From Algoriphagus sp. PAP.12 (GTDB taxonomy: Bacteria > Bacteroidota > Bacteroidia > Cytophagales > Cyclobacteriaceae): a stretch of DNA of 64,000 nucleotides. Where the stretch lies: contig NZ_JAPPSQ010000001.1 of the NCBI RefSeq assembly GCF_026652115.1, positions 1 to 64,000 on the forward strand, given 5' to 3'. Under the pieces are notes generated by a model that made no database searches, was not told where the DNA came from, and saw only the letters and a list, made by a program, of their open reading frames with translations. Made by a program: the position numbers and the translations under genes. Of this stretch, positions 7,617-16,949 are shown one piece after another (position 1 is the first letter of the stretch; every line of letters begins with the position of its first letter).

Positions 7617-8882
7617 CTACCAAGTGAGGCCTAATTTTCTAAACTCTTCAATAAGAGATTTTTTATAAATATAGAATTCATCCACCTTCTTTTTATCTGC
7701 TTCTGGATTTCGATCAAAAATGACTTCCAATGCATCATTATCTATCCAATTCACCTTCTCTATCATATCAAAATCTGAAAATTTTGACATCTTCCTGTTT
7801 TCAAATTTTGCTATGGAAGATTCAAAAAAAACATCCTCAGAATTATAGTCATCATAATTTGCTAAAACTGTCATCAACCGATAATAGTCAGCCAGTTCAT
7901 AATTTTTACTTAAAAACAATTGGTAATTCAAAGAATTAGGAATGAATGAGGACAACATGAAAAACTGTCGTTTTTGATTACTTTTGACTATTTCAAAGTC
8001 AAAATTTATTGAAATCGGAACCAGTAAATCAGAATTTGGGTAGAATCTAATTTTTCCTGGCTTAACATTGATGTTATCACCAAGATTTAATTCTAAGGGC
8101 TTATTCCAATTGATCTCATGTAACTCCACGTCCTCTGATATCACAAGCTCTAAGCCTAGGTCGCCAAGTTGAAATTTGACCAAAAAAATTGCACCATCCC
8201 TAAAGGAGTTCAAAACTTCCACATCCTTTGGCTTAACTTCTTCCAAATACAAAAAAACCTCATTCAACAAAACTCCTAATAAATCCTTGGTTGTAAACCA
8301 GCCCTCCGGGCTGATATCACCGTTTTTTCGAGCATACTCTGATATCAAAAAATAATTTGATTTGTCAAATTTGGCAAACTTCCCTTTTCGGTTTACTAAA
8401 CCTCCAAAACCAAATAAGCCATATTGCTCAATCAATTGCCCTTCCTCAGAAATCAATTCCAAAGTATGGACTCTTACAAGCCAAGAATTTAAACTTAAAT
8501 GATCCTTTAATTTTTTTTGAAAATCCCTATAGAGCTGATCCTCATCAAATACCTGAGCTTTAACCTCTTCTAATTGAATTTCAATCGGAGTTAATTCCCA
8601 AACTACGTCTATATTAACATTTACAAAATCATTCAAATTCAGAACTGACTTTTCATATCCTACATGCGAAATGTGAACAGATCCCTGATAAACTTTAAGT
8701 ATTTCTTGTATAGGTACTTCTCCCTCTTCTCCCCCGATTAAAACTTTACTTTTTAAAGAATCATATAAATGAAAAAAAGGAATTGGAATCAAAGTTTTCG
8801 CATCAACTACCTTTAAAACTTGGGCACTTGAAAAAGTTGGGAAGAAGCTAATAATCAGAGCTATTAAAAATTTACATTTCAT
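7617..8882 (-). CDS. Exported protein with carboxypeptidase-regulatory-like N-terminal domain
   Basis: The protein has 421 residues. A signal peptide ends near FSSAQ (residue 21), followed by an about 80-residue beta-sandwich-like region (VVDAKTLIPIPFFHLYD ... SHVGYEKSVLNL) that resembles the CarboxypepD_reg domains of Bacteroidota surface proteins. The remaining 300 residues, with many Leu/Phe-rich strands, are not recognised. It overlaps the upstream propeller gene by 11 bp, so the two are an operon and may act together at the cell surface. Confidence 0.6.
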   Translation of the reverse strand: MKCKFLIALIISFFPTFSSAQVLKVVDAKTLIPIPFFHLYDSLKSKVLIGGEEGEVPIQEILKVYQGSVHISHVGYEKSVLNLNDFVNVNIDVVWELTPIEIQLEEVKAQVFDEDQLYRDFQKKLKDHLSLNSWLVRVHTLELISEEGQLIEQYGLFGFGGLVNRKGKFAKFDKSNYFLISEYARKNGDISPEGWFTTKDLLGVLLNEVFLYLEEVKPKDVEVLNSFRDGAIFLVKFQLGDLGLELVISEDVELHEINWNKPLELNLGDNINVKPGKIRFYPNSDLLVPISINFDFEIVKSNQKRQFFMLSSFIPNSLNYQLFLSKNYELADYYRLMTVLANYDDYNSEDVFFESSIAKFENRKMSKFSDFDMIEKVNWIDNDALEVIFDRNPEADKKKVDEFYIYKKSLIEEFRKLGLTW

Positions 8883-10026
8883 CGATTGAAAATTTATAGA
8901 ATCCTAGTTTCTCATTTTCTTCGTCAATAATTCCATCTGCATAATAAAACTTTCCGCTAGAACCGATCACTTTAAATCTCAATGGAACCTTCACGTCAGC
9001 CACTAAACGTTCTTCCCTGTAAATTTGAAGGCGCGAAAAATTTTCCTTACGTCCTTGAGGCACATAACTCCTAAAAAGAAGATCTTTTTCCTCATCATAA
9101 AATAGGTGATCATAGAACCCAAATTGATCGAAATCTAACTCCCACTGAGCTTCTGCCTCCTCCAAAGTTTGGGTTGAGATATAATCCTGTTTCATCATTT
9201 TACCTGGATCGCCGAACTTTCTGAGATACTCCAAATCTAAATCATAAACATAAATCTTATGATCAATTGGAAATGAAACCAACAGTTCCCCTCGCCTCCT
9301 CACAAGGTTTGTATAATCAAAGTTTGGTAAAAAATGGTGATCTAAATATTCTTCTGATCGTTTGCCTCCAAGCTTTATCAATTCTAAGTTTTCATTAAAC
9401 AATCCTAAGTTTGAAACTTCCTCATAATAATCAGTAGTCCAATACCCATTTAACTTAGGATGAGTCATCATCACAGGGAGAATAAAGCCTCCTTCTTTTT
9501 CCAAAGGGATAAAAGGCATATTGACTAACCTACTGATCCAGGCTATTTCGTATAGCCCAAACATATCCGCAGTCGGGAAATTCAGCATCTCTTCATAGGG
9601 TTCATGCCCTCCCCATTTAAATTGAAATCGCTCTTTAATTGTAAAATCTCTATCAAAAATAGAAATGAACTGATCACTTAGGACATAGAATAAACTATCC
9701 TTAAAAACCAGTCCATGTAATCCATTTTGATTTTTTGGACCATCTCCTTTCTCCAAAGAAGTTCCTAAATATTCCCCCTTCAATGAAAATGTGAAAAGCT
9801 TTGACTGAACTCTGTCTGCAAAATGAACTCCCAAATCTGAAATAAAAAAATAACCAACTTGAGAAGTAAGGGAACCGTCCAAAAGAATTGTATCCAAAGA
9901 CATCAATTCTATTTTAGCTCCACTTGAATCAAGGGAAATTCTATCATTTTCTTGCTGCTTTTTGCATGCAGTGATGCAAAAAAAACAAATCAAAAAAAAT
10001 AGCAGAACCACACGAATCTCATTCAT
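8872..10026 (-). CDS. Six-bladed beta-propeller-like lipoprotein (DUF4221/BF3164-like)
   Basis: A 384-residue protein with a lipoprotein signal ending in ITAC (Cys20). The body is a series of propeller-type blades (LFTFSLKGEYLGTSLEKGDGPKN, then FYVLSDQFISIFDRD) with the G-x-GP pattern seen in DUF4221 and BF3164-like proteins of Bacteroidota. No enzymatic motif is visible. It is translationally coupled to the downstream exported protein and lies downstream of a small Cys-rich exported peptide, an arrangement reminiscent of NVEALA-peptide/propeller loci. Confidence 0.6.
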   Translation of the reverse strand: MNEIRVVLLFFLICFFCITACKKQQENDRISLDSSGAKIELMSLDTILLDGSLTSQVGYFFISDLGVHFADRVQSKLFTFSLKGEYLGTSLEKGDGPKNQNGLHGLVFKDSLFYVLSDQFISIFDRDFTIKERFQFKWGGHEPYEEMLNFPTADMFGLYEIAWISRLVNMPFIPLEKEGGFILPVMMTHPKLNGYWTTDYYEEVSNLGLFNENLELIKLGGKRSEEYLDHHFLPNFDYTNLVRRRGELLVSFPIDHKIYVYDLDLEYLRKFGDPGKMMKQDYISTQTLEEAEAQWELDFDQFGFYDHLFYDEEKDLLFRSYVPQGRKENFSRLQIYREERLVADVKVPLRFKVIGSSGKFYYADGIIDEENEKLGFYKFSIDEM

Positions 10027-10127
10027 TACTAGACGATTAAATTGAATAACACCTGTTGATTATTTATGGAAAAAAGGAAACAAATCAGTAATAATCATAA
10101 AACAACAAATTCATTAGTATGAAAAAA

Positions 10128-10148
10128 TAGCCCGTTTAAAACGGGCTA
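10128..10148 (-). terminator. Rho-independent terminator after the small peptide gene
   Basis: The palindrome TAGCCCGTTTAAAACGGGCTA is followed on the minus strand by a run of six T. It lies 10 bp after the stop of the Cys-rich peptide gene and could make the downstream propeller gene depend on read-through. Confidence 0.8.
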
Positions 10149-10157
10149 AATACCTCA

Positions 10158-10367
10158 CTAGCAATTGTCTGATCCAGGCGAACAGGATTCTGTCGCCTGA
10201 ATTCTGCCACAAGCACGTCTGATTGAAATCTGATTACCCCCTTGACAAGAATCGCCATGACACCGACATACCGTATACTCTCCGATTTCAGGAGGATCAA
10301 CAGATTGACCTTGCGAACCAAAACTTAATGGAAACAAAAGAATTACCAAAAACAATAACTTTTTCAT
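10158..10367 (-). CDS. Small Cys-rich exported peptide (NVEALA-like position)
   Basis: The 69-residue product has a clear signal peptide (hydrophobic run LLFLVILLFPLSFG) and a mature part of about 48 residues with six cysteines in YTVCRCHGDSC, RRACGR, ESC and DNC. Length, signal and spaced cysteines resemble the small NVEALA-type exported peptides of Bacteroidota, but the NVEALA motif itself is absent. It stands directly upstream of a propeller lipoprotein on the same strand, separated by a terminator. Function unknown. Confidence 0.6.
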   Translation of the reverse strand: MKKLLFLVILLFPLSFGSQGQSVDPPEIGEYTVCRCHGDSCQGGNQISIRRACGRIQATESCSPGSDNC

Positions 10368-10500
10368 AACAATACAGATTAAATAATGTCAAATTCCAGC
10401 CTGACTTTTGGCTGAGAAAAAAATTAAAAACCGGTTAAAAACTTAATTCTATTTAAACCTATTTTTTTTTTTGAAAAATCAAAACTAAACTCAATCTATT

Positions 10501-11262
10501 TCAAACTACAAACACCTCAATACCAATTTCTTCCAACCTATTCTGGTAAATTTTAGGAATTCCCGAATCCGTGATAATGACATCCACATCTTCCAATTCG
10601 CCGATTTTCCCAAAACTTTTCTTTCCGAATTTTTGACTATCAGCCAAGACAATGGTCTTCTGGACCGAAGCAATCATTTGAGCATTGAGATGAGCCTCCA
10701 TCATATTGGAAGTGGTCAAGCCATGATCCAAACTAATTCCATCCACACTCAGAAAAAGCTTACTGCAGGCAAAATTCTGAAGCATTTGCTCGGCATAATG
10801 TCCCACTGCAGATCCGCTGCTTTTTCTCACTACCCCACCCAGCTGAACCAATTCCACATCTTGACAATCCAATAATGCCAGCGTTACATTCATCGCAGCA
10901 GTCAAGACCGTCAAAGGTTTGTTTTTGGGAATGGCCTGCGCAAAAGCCACAACAGTAGTTCCCGAACCAATAATAATCGCTTCTTGGTCTTCAAGGTATT
11001 CCAAAGCTTTTGCGGCTATTGCGGTCTTTTCTTCTACTTGCTCCAGCTTTTTCACCTGAACAGAGCGATCAGACACATAGGGAGAAACAGTGGTGGCACT
11101 ACCATGAGAACGATACAGCAAACCTTTATCTTCCAGGATTTTCAGATCCTTTCTGACAGTTACCATTGTCACATCCAAGGACTTGGACAAATCCGAAACT
11201 GTCACAAAACCTGACTTCCCTAGTTCATCCAAAATGCAACGATGTCTCTCTGCTTGTGTCAT
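10501..11262 (-). CDS. glpR: DeoR/GlpR family transcriptional regulator
   Basis: A 253-residue regulator. The N-terminal winged helix (about 1-55) contains VTVSDLSKSLDVTMVTVRKDLKILEDKG, the DeoR-family DNA-binding signature. The sugar-phosphate sensor domain carries the anomeric-binding loops IIGSGTTVVAFAQ and LFLSVDGIS. It is transcribed away from glpD with a 113-bp shared promoter region, so it most likely represses the glp genes and is released by glycerol-3-phosphate. The effector is inferred from context only. Confidence 0.85.
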   Translation of the reverse strand: MTQAERHRCILDELGKSGFVTVSDLSKSLDVTMVTVRKDLKILEDKGLLYRSHGSATTVSPYVSDRSVQVKKLEQVEEKTAIAAKALEYLEDQEAIIIGSGTTVVAFAQAIPKNKPLTVLTAAMNVTLALLDCQDVELVQLGGVVRKSSGSAVGHYAEQMLQNFACSKLFLSVDGISLDHGLTTSNMMEAHLNAQMIASVQKTIVLADSQKFGKKSFGKIGELEDVDVIITDSGIPKIYQNRLEEIGIEVFVV

Positions 11263-11293
11263 TTGCTAATATTTTGAACTAAATTAAGGAAAA

Positions 11294-11340
11294 GAAAGGA
11301 TTTAATGCATATTTTCTTTCATTTACTTTCTTTTAGTTTC
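11294..11340. promoter_or_regulatory. Helix-phased TTTC repeats in the glpR-glpD promoter region
   Basis: CTTTC, CTTTC and GTTTC occur at 11316, 11326 and 11336, exactly 10 bp apart, with the complementary GAAAG at 11294. DeoR-family operators such as those of AgaR are built of TTTC-type direct repeats at about one helical turn. I infer this is the GlpR operator controlling both directions. Confidence 0.55.
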
Positions 11341-11375
11341 TTTTTATATCCTTTTTGTTTTACTTTTAGCTTGAA

Positions 11376-12941
11376 ATGAATAGAGAAGAAAACATAAAGC
11401 AAATCTCAGATCAGTCCAAAATCTGGGATATTGCCGTAATTGGCGGAGGTTCATCAGGACTGGGAGTTGCGTTGGACGCAATTTCGAGAGGGCTTACTGT
11501 CGTACTTTTAGAAAAGGCAGATTTTGCCAAAGGAACCTCAAGCCGAAGTACCAAATTGGTACATGGTGGAGTGAGATATTTAGCGCAGGGAGATGTGGGC
11601 TTGGTTCTCGAAGCCTTGAAAGAGCGCGGAAAATTATTGAAAAACGCTCCTCACCTGACCGAAAACCAGCCTTTCATTATTCCTGTTTACAGCTGGATGG
11701 AACGAGTAACTTACAGCGCTGGATTAAAGCTTTACGATTGGATGGCTGGTTCCTTAAGCTTGGGAAGCAGTACATTTATCAATAAAGAGGAAACCTTGAG
11801 AAGGCTTCCATCAGTCAAGTCTGCCGGACTTAAGGGTGGAATTGTTTACCATGATGGTCAATTTGACGATGCTCGTTTGGCTTTGGCCATCGCCAAAACA
11901 GCTGATGATGCCGGAGCCTGCATTTTGAATTATGCATCGGTAAAGGACTTGATCAAAGACGAGCATGGGAAGCTGATAGGCCTAAAGGTTCGGGATGAGC
12001 TGAATGGAGAAAAATATTCTCTTCGTGCCAAAATGATCGTCAATGCCACTGGCGTTTTTGCTGATAAAATCCTCCAAATGGACCAGCCTGGATCGGAGAA
12101 AATGATTCAACCTAGCCAAGGGATTCATTTGGTAATGGATCGAAAATTCTTAGGAGGAAATGATGCCTTGATGATTCCAAAGACTAGGGATGGAAGAGTT
12201 CTTTTCGCAGTCCCATGGCATGATAAATTGGTAGTAGGTACCACAGATACCTTGAGAGAAAAACCAAAATTGGAACCAACTCCTCTTCAAAAGGAAATTG
12301 ATTTTATTCTGGAAACTGCTGCCAGTTATATGAAAGAAGCTCCAACCAGAAAAGATGTATTATCCGTTTTTGCAGGCTTGAGGCCTTTGGCTAGACCCAA
12401 AGAAGGGGGAACTAAAACCAAGGAAATCTCGAGATCCCATAAAGTGATCATTTCAGATTCCAAGCTGGTAACCTTGACAGGGGGCAAATGGACAACCTTC
12501 AGAAAAATGGGGGAAGACACTGTTGATCATTACCCAGAAGTCAGCGGAGAATTGGTGACGCCAAGTCAATCCTTGGACATGAAACTCTATGGCTATACCA
12601 TGGAAATCCCGGAAGGCCATTGGTCAGTTTATGGCTCAGAGGCAAAAGCAATTCAAGATCTTGCCAAAAAGAATCCTGAATTAGCCGAAAAAATCAATCC
12701 GAACTATCCTTACCTAATGGCCGAAGTCGTTTGGGCAATCCAAAATGAAATGGCTGTCCGAGTAGAAGACATTTTAGCAAGAAGAATCAGATTGTTATTT
12801 CTGGATGCTCATGCTGCGATAGATTCATGTCAAAAAGTGGCCGAATTAATGGCTAAGGAGTTGAAAAAAGACCAGGAATGGATTACCGCTGAAGTAGAAG
12901 ACTTTAAAAAATTGGCTGAAAAGTATTTAATTAAAGTCTAG
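11376..12941 (+). CDS. glpD: Glycerol-3-phosphate dehydrogenase (FAD-dependent)
   Basis: A 521-residue enzyme that oxidises glycerol-3-phosphate to dihydroxyacetone phosphate at the membrane, passing electrons to quinone. The FAD motif IAVIGGGSSGLGVALDA is near residues 19-35, followed by LLEKADFAKGTSSRSTKLVHGGVRYL in the sn-glycerol-3-phosphate dehydrogenase pattern. Length and C-terminal domain fit the GlpD/GlpA family. It starts the glpD-glpK-glpF operon, with 52 bp to glpK, and faces glpR. Confidence 0.95.
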   Translation: MNREENIKQISDQSKIWDIAVIGGGSSGLGVALDAISRGLTVVLLEKADFAKGTSSRSTKLVHGGVRYLAQGDVGLVLEALKERGKLLKNAPHLTENQPFIIPVYSWMERVTYSAGLKLYDWMAGSLSLGSSTFINKEETLRRLPSVKSAGLKGGIVYHDGQFDDARLALAIAKTADDAGACILNYASVKDLIKDEHGKLIGLKVRDELNGEKYSLRAKMIVNATGVFADKILQMDQPGSEKMIQPSQGIHLVMDRKFLGGNDALMIPKTRDGRVLFAVPWHDKLVVGTTDTLREKPKLEPTPLQKEIDFILETAASYMKEAPTRKDVLSVFAGLRPLARPKEGGTKTKEISRSHKVIISDSKLVTLTGGKWTTFRKMGEDTVDHYPEVSGELVTPSQSLDMKLYGYTMEIPEGHWSVYGSEAKAIQDLAKKNPELAEKINPNYPYLMAEVVWAIQNEMAVRVEDILARRIRLLFLDAHAAIDSCQKVAELMAKELKKDQEWITAEVEDFKKLAEKYLIKV

Positions 12942-12993
12942 TTTTTATTGAAGGACAACCCTTTACCTATTTTCTATATAAATAAACCCACGA

Positions 12994-14490
12994 ATGCCTC
13001 AAAATAAGAAGTATATCATGGCCTTGGACCAGGGGACTACCAGTTCAAGAGCCATTATTTTTGATAAAAAAGGCCAGATAGTTTCCTTAGCTCAAAAAGA
13101 ATTCAAGCAACATTTCCCCAACCAAGGCTGGGTAGAGCATGATCCTCATGAGATCTGGACTTCCCAATCCTCAGTCATGATTGAATCGTTGGTCAACAAA
13201 GACATTCCGGTTGACGAGATTTCTGCGATCGGCATTACCAACCAACGAGAAACAACCATAGTCTGGGAAAGAGCAACTGGAAAACCAATCTACAACGCCA
13301 TCGTTTGGCAAGATCGAAGGACATCCGCCTATTGTAACGGTCTCAAAGACCAAGGCCATGTAGATTTAGTCGCTTCCAAAACTGGATTAATCATTGATTC
13401 TTATTTTTCAGGAACCAAAATCCGTTGGATACTCGAAAATGTACCAGGTGCCAGACAAAAAGCTGAAGCTGGAGAACTGGCTTTTGGCACAGTTGATTCT
13501 TGGTTGATCTGGAAATTAACCCGAGGTGCTCACCACATCACTGACATCACCAATGCCAGTAGAACGATGCTTTATAACATTCACTCTCAGGAGTGGGATG
13601 ATGAATTGCTGGATCTTTTTGAAATACCAAAATCCATGCTTCCTGAGGTAAAATCCTGTTCGGAAGTGTATTGCGAGACAGCTGGAGATGTTTTGAAAAA
13701 CAAAATTCCAATTGCAGGAATTGCCGGAGATCAACAAGCAGCCCTTTTTGGCCAATTATGTACCGAACCAGGCATGGCCAAAACAACTTATGGAACTGGT
13801 TGCTTTTTAGTAATGAATACAGGAAAAGAACCCGTAAAATCCGAAAACCAATTGTTGACGACTGTCGCATGGAAGATCGGAGACGAAATCAATTATGCTC
13901 TGGAAGGCTCCGTCTTTATTGGAGGAGCGGCTATTCAATGGTTGAGAGATGGGATCCACCTATTTGGCAATGCCAAAGAATCAGAAAAACTAGCATTGAG
14001 TATTCCTGACAATGAAGGAGTTTATTTTGTTCCCGCTTTGGCTGGATTGGGCGCTCCCTATTGGGATCAGAATGCGAGGGGTGCATTTTTCGGTATCACA
14101 CGGGGAACTACTGAAGCACATTTCACAAGAGCTGCTTTGGAAGCGATTGCCTATCAGGTGCATGACGTGATCAAGGCGATGGAAAAGGATGCTGGAGAAA
14201 AGACAAAAGAACTTAGAGTGGATGGCGGAGCTACGGCTAACAATTTCCTGATGCAATTCCAATCGGACATGCTTGATTGTGAAATCAAAAGACCTCAAAT
14301 TATTGAAACTACCGCTATTGGTGCGGCTTTCTTGGCGGGACTGGCGGTTGGGTTTTGGACTCAAGGGGAAATCAATGAATTATGGAGTTCTGACAAAAGC
14401 TTCAAACCTCAAATGGAATCCGAGAAAAAAGAAAAACTTCTCCATTTTTGGGACAAGGCTGTGGAAAGATCCAAAAACTGGGTCGAATAA
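12994..14490 (+). CDS. glpK: Glycerol kinase
   Basis: A 498-residue FGGY-family kinase that phosphorylates glycerol to glycerol-3-phosphate. The start [15 protein letters not shown] is the ATP phosphate-binding motif, and [19 protein letters not shown] and the C-terminal [19 protein letters not shown] are standard for GlpK. Full length. It lies between the dehydrogenase and facilitator genes. Confidence 0.97.
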   Translation: MPQNKKYIMALDQGTTSSRAIIFDKKGQIVSLAQKEFKQHFPNQGWVEHDPHEIWTSQSSVMIESLVNKDIPVDEISAIGITNQRETTIVWERATGKPIYNAIVWQDRRTSAYCNGLKDQGHVDLVASKTGLIIDSYFSGTKIRWILENVPGARQKAEAGELAFGTVDSWLIWKLTRGAHHITDITNASRTMLYNIHSQEWDDELLDLFEIPKSMLPEVKSCSEVYCETAGDVLKNKIPIAGIAGDQQAALFGQLCTEPGMAKTTYGTGCFLVMNTGKEPVKSENQLLTTVAWKIGDEINYALEGSVFIGGAAIQWLRDGIHLFGNAKESEKLALSIPDNEGVYFVPALAGLGAPYWDQNARGAFFGITRGTTEAHFTRAALEAIAYQVHDVIKAMEKDAGEKTKELRVDGGATANNFLMQFQSDMLDCEIKRPQIIETTAIGAAFLAGLAVGFWTQGEINELWSSDKSFKPQMESEKKEKLLHFWDKAVERSKNWVE

Positions 14491-14538
14491 TTTTTATGAT
14501 TCCCTTTCTCCATTTTATCTTCAAAAATAACCTGACAC

Positions 14539-15273
14539 ATGAACCCATACATTGCTGAAATAATAGGTACTGCTCTTTTGATCCTGTTGGGATCAGGAGT
14601 GGTTGCCAACGTCGTACTACCTAAAACAAAGGGCAATAATTCTGGCTGGATAGTGATTACCACAGCATGGGCTTTGGCTGTTTTCGTTGGTGTGGTAGTA
14701 GCTGGCCCATACAGTGGCGCTCACCTGAATCCTGCTGTTACAATCGGTTTAGCATTAGCCGGAAATTTCGACTGGGCTATGGCTCCTGGTTATATCATTG
14801 CACAGATCATCGGAGCTGCCATTGGAGCTTTTCTTTCTTGGTTGGTTCATATCGATCATTTTAAAGCAACGCAGGATCCAGGAGAAATTGCGGCTCCTTT
14901 TGCAACAAGTCCCGCCATTAGAAATCTCAAAAACAACTTTATCTCGGAGCTAATAGGCACTTTCGTTCTGATTTTTGTAATACTATATATCACTGGAGCT
15001 GAAATGGGGGATGAAAGCAGTACGCCAATTGGATTAGGTTCTATCGGGGCTATTCCAGTTGCTTTTTTGGTCTGGGTAATCGGCATGGGATTAGGAGGAA
15101 CTACAGGATACGCCATCAACCCAGCCAGAGATTTAGGTCCAAGAATCATTCACCAGATTCTACCTATTAAAGGAAAAGGAAGTTCCGACTGGAGCTATGC
15201 CTGGGTTCCTATTTTAGGTCCAATCGCAGGAGCTGCAATTGCAGCGGGATTGTATTTAGCTCTTGGAGTTTAA
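14539..15273 (+). CDS. glpF: Glycerol uptake facilitator (MIP/aquaglyceroporin)
   Basis: A 244-residue channel with six membrane helices and the two NPA half-helices: SGAHLNPAVTIG near 60 and GYAINPARDLGPR near 192. The Asp following the second NPAR is the mark of glycerol-conducting rather than water-only members. It is the last gene of the glp operon and is followed by a strong terminator. Confidence 0.95.
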   Translation: MNPYIAEIIGTALLILLGSGVVANVVLPKTKGNNSGWIVITTAWALAVFVGVVVAGPYSGAHLNPAVTIGLALAGNFDWAMAPGYIIAQIIGAAIGAFLSWLVHIDHFKATQDPGEIAAPFATSPAIRNLKNNFISELIGTFVLIFVILYITGAEMGDESSTPIGLGSIGAIPVAFLVWVIGMGLGGTTGYAINPARDLGPRIIHQILPIKGKGSSDWSYAWVPILGPIAGAAIAAGLYLALGV

Positions 15274-15276
15274 AAA

Positions 15277-15302
15277 AAAAGGCCACTTTGAAGTGGCCTT
15301 TT
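15277..15302. terminator. Rho-independent terminator after glpF
   Basis: The perfect palindrome with arms AAAAGGCCACTTT / AAGTGGCCTTTT lies 4 bp after the glpF stop and also serves the convergent dps gene. Confidence 0.9.
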
Positions 15303-15320
15303 CTCATCCCAATTGGAAAA

Positions 15321-15818
15321 TTATTTTTTATACATCGTGAACATCCACATTCTTTTTTCGAGGTCTGCCACAAATGTCGTCAGCATATCTTCTGTAGCGA
15401 TATCGCCTGCCTCTCCAGCTAGTTCAGCCGCTTTTCTTTGAGAGGAAATCAACATACCCAGTCCATTGATTACTTGGTCTACCGTCTCTTCCTCCCCACT
15501 CACATTTGTAATTTCCTTGTGAATACTAGTGGAAATATAGTCTGAATAGGAATGAAGTGGCTGATAACCGATTGTTATGATTCTTTCTGCCAAATCATCA
15601 ATGTTTTGGTACAATTGAGTATAAAGCTCTTCAAATTTTTCGTGGAGCGTAAAGAAGTCATCCCCTTTCACGTTCCAATGAAAACCTCTAACATTTTGAT
15701 AGAACACATGGTAATCTGATAAAACATCGTTCATCATCCCATGTAGTTTTTTCATTTGACTTTCATCGAGATTCAAATGGTTTGAAAGTGTTGCTCTTTT
15801 TATGCTTGTGGTTGTCAT
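15321..15818 (-). CDS. dps: Dps family DNA-binding ferritin-like protein
   Basis: A 165-residue ferritin-like four-helix protein. The dodecamer ferroxidase pattern is visible in FHWNVKGDDFFTLHEKFEELY (His, Asp and Glu ligands shared between subunits), followed by DDLAERIITIGYQPL. Dps proteins oxidise Fe(II) with hydrogen peroxide and protect DNA under starvation or oxidative stress. It is monocistronic. Upstream are a CAGACC/GGTCTG inverted repeat and a weak sigma-54-like sequence. Confidence 0.93.
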   Translation of the reverse strand: MTTTSIKRATLSNHLNLDESQMKKLHGMMNDVLSDYHVFYQNVRGFHWNVKGDDFFTLHEKFEELYTQLYQNIDDLAERIITIGYQPLHSYSDYISTSIHKEITNVSGEEETVDQVINGLGMLISSQRKAAELAGEAGDIATEDMLTTFVADLEKRMWMFTMYKK

Positions 15819-15848
15819 AATAAATAATATTTGGTTACCTCATTTAGT

Positions 15849-15924
15849 CCAATTTCCTTTCCAAAAAACCCTCTTAAAACATGATTCTAGAGCAGACCTA
15901 AACTGTAAAATTTTCTTGGGTCTG
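15849..15924 (-). promoter_or_regulatory. Candidate dps control region: inverted repeat plus weak -24/-12 element
   Basis: CAGACC (15893-15898) and GGTCTG (15919-15924) form an inverted repeat with a 20-base spacer rich in AAAATTTT. Closer to the gene, minus-strand TGGAAAGGAAATTGG at 15863-15849 has the spacing of a sigma-54 promoter (TGG ... TTG) but lacks the usual CAC and final GC. Assignment is tentative. Confidence 0.3.
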
Positions 15925-15972
15925 ATCAGCTAGATTAGAAGAATATTTGTGGGCTATTTCCTCAAAAAAATA

Positions 15973-15998
15973 AGGGTGTGAAAAAATTTTCACACCCT
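15973..15998 (-). terminator. Rho-independent terminator after mscS
   Basis: AGGGTGTG and CACACCCT arms enclose an AAAAAATTTT centre; on the minus strand the hairpin is followed by a T-rich run. It ends the YihY-MscS operon. Confidence 0.85.
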
Positions 15999-16028
15999 GT
16001 AGAAACTCCAAAACATTCGAATCAATCA

Positions 16029-16949
16029 TCAGGAAGCCTTTTCAGTAACTTGATCCTCATCATGATTTACCAGCATTTGAGAAAGTTTTTCACCTCCTTT
16101 GATCCCAAAATCCAAAGTCCTGATAGGAAACGGAATGGTAATATCGTTCGCATCCAAAGCTTTCTTTATCGCTTTGATAGCTTTACTTTTCATGTTCAAA
16201 TAGCCAGGCTCTCCGGGATATTCTATCCAAAATCGAGTGTTGAAATTGATAGAACTCCCTCCAAATTCATCGTAATCAAAGATGATTTCATCTTTTCGGA
16301 TTATTCCTTCCAGTCCACCAATGGCTTCCCTTACTACTGACTCCACTTTTTCCAAATCTTCGGCATAGGAGATACCTGATTCCACAATGATTTGACGATG
16401 GGAGCGGGACGAATAATTCACAATATTTTCCTGAAGCAATTCTTTGTTTGGAATAAAAACTTCTTGGCCTTGAAAAGTCTCCAAAACCGTAACTCTTAAA
16501 TTGGTTCGAAGCACTTTCCCCATGACATCATTGATTTGTATCACATCTCCAATTCGATAAGGTTTCCTAAAAGCCAAAATGACCCCAGAAACGAAATTTG
16601 CGGCGATATCTTGAAAGGCAAAACCCAATGCCAAACCTACCACTCCAACACCTGCCAATAGTGAGGTGACCGCCTTTTCCAAACCCAAAATCCCCAGAAT
16701 AATAAATAGACCTAAGCCCATAATGGTCCAGTGAACAAAGGTTGACAGAAGGTTTTTGAGTGCCGTATTGGAGGATGTTTTTGAAAACAACTTGACTGCT
16801 AATTTTTTACCCCATTTAGCGACTAGTAAGAAAACGATGAAGACCAAAATGGCCACAATCATGTTGGGGATCATGGAAATGAAACCATCTATCCATCCAT
16901 CTATTTTCCCTATTACTATATCAATTGGTTTCTCTAATTCAGCTTTCAT
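16029..16949 (-). CDS. Small-conductance mechanosensitive channel (MscS family)
   Basis: A 306-residue protein with three N-terminal membrane segments, then the MscS pore-helix and beta domain pattern: VGVVGLALGFAFQDIAANFVSG with alternating Gly/Ala, followed by YRIGDVIQINDVMGKV and VFIPNKELLQENIVNYS. It opens under hypo-osmotic membrane tension to release solutes. Its start overlaps the stop of the YihY-family gene by 4 bp, so the two are co-translated. Confidence 0.93.
   Translation of the reverse strand: MKAELEKPIDIVIGKIDGWIDGFISMIPNMIVAILVFIVFLLVAKWGKKLAVKLFSKTSSNTALKNLLSTFVHWTIMGLGLFIILGILGLEKAVTSLLAGVGVVGLALGFAFQDIAANFVSGVILAFRKPYRIGDVIQINDVMGKVLRTNLRVTVLETFQGQEVFIPNKELLQENIVNYSSRSHRQIIVESGISYAEDLEKVESVVREAIGGLEGIIRKDEIIFDYDEFGGSSINFNTRFWIEYPGEPGYLNMKSKAIKAIKKALDANDITIPFPIRTLDFGIKGGEKLSQMLVNHDEDQVTEKAS

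Noticed and set aside
15893..15924. CAGACC/GGTCTG inverted repeat as a terminator
   Set aside because: No T-run follows on either side, and it lies upstream of dps rather than after a gene; kept as a regulatory candidate.
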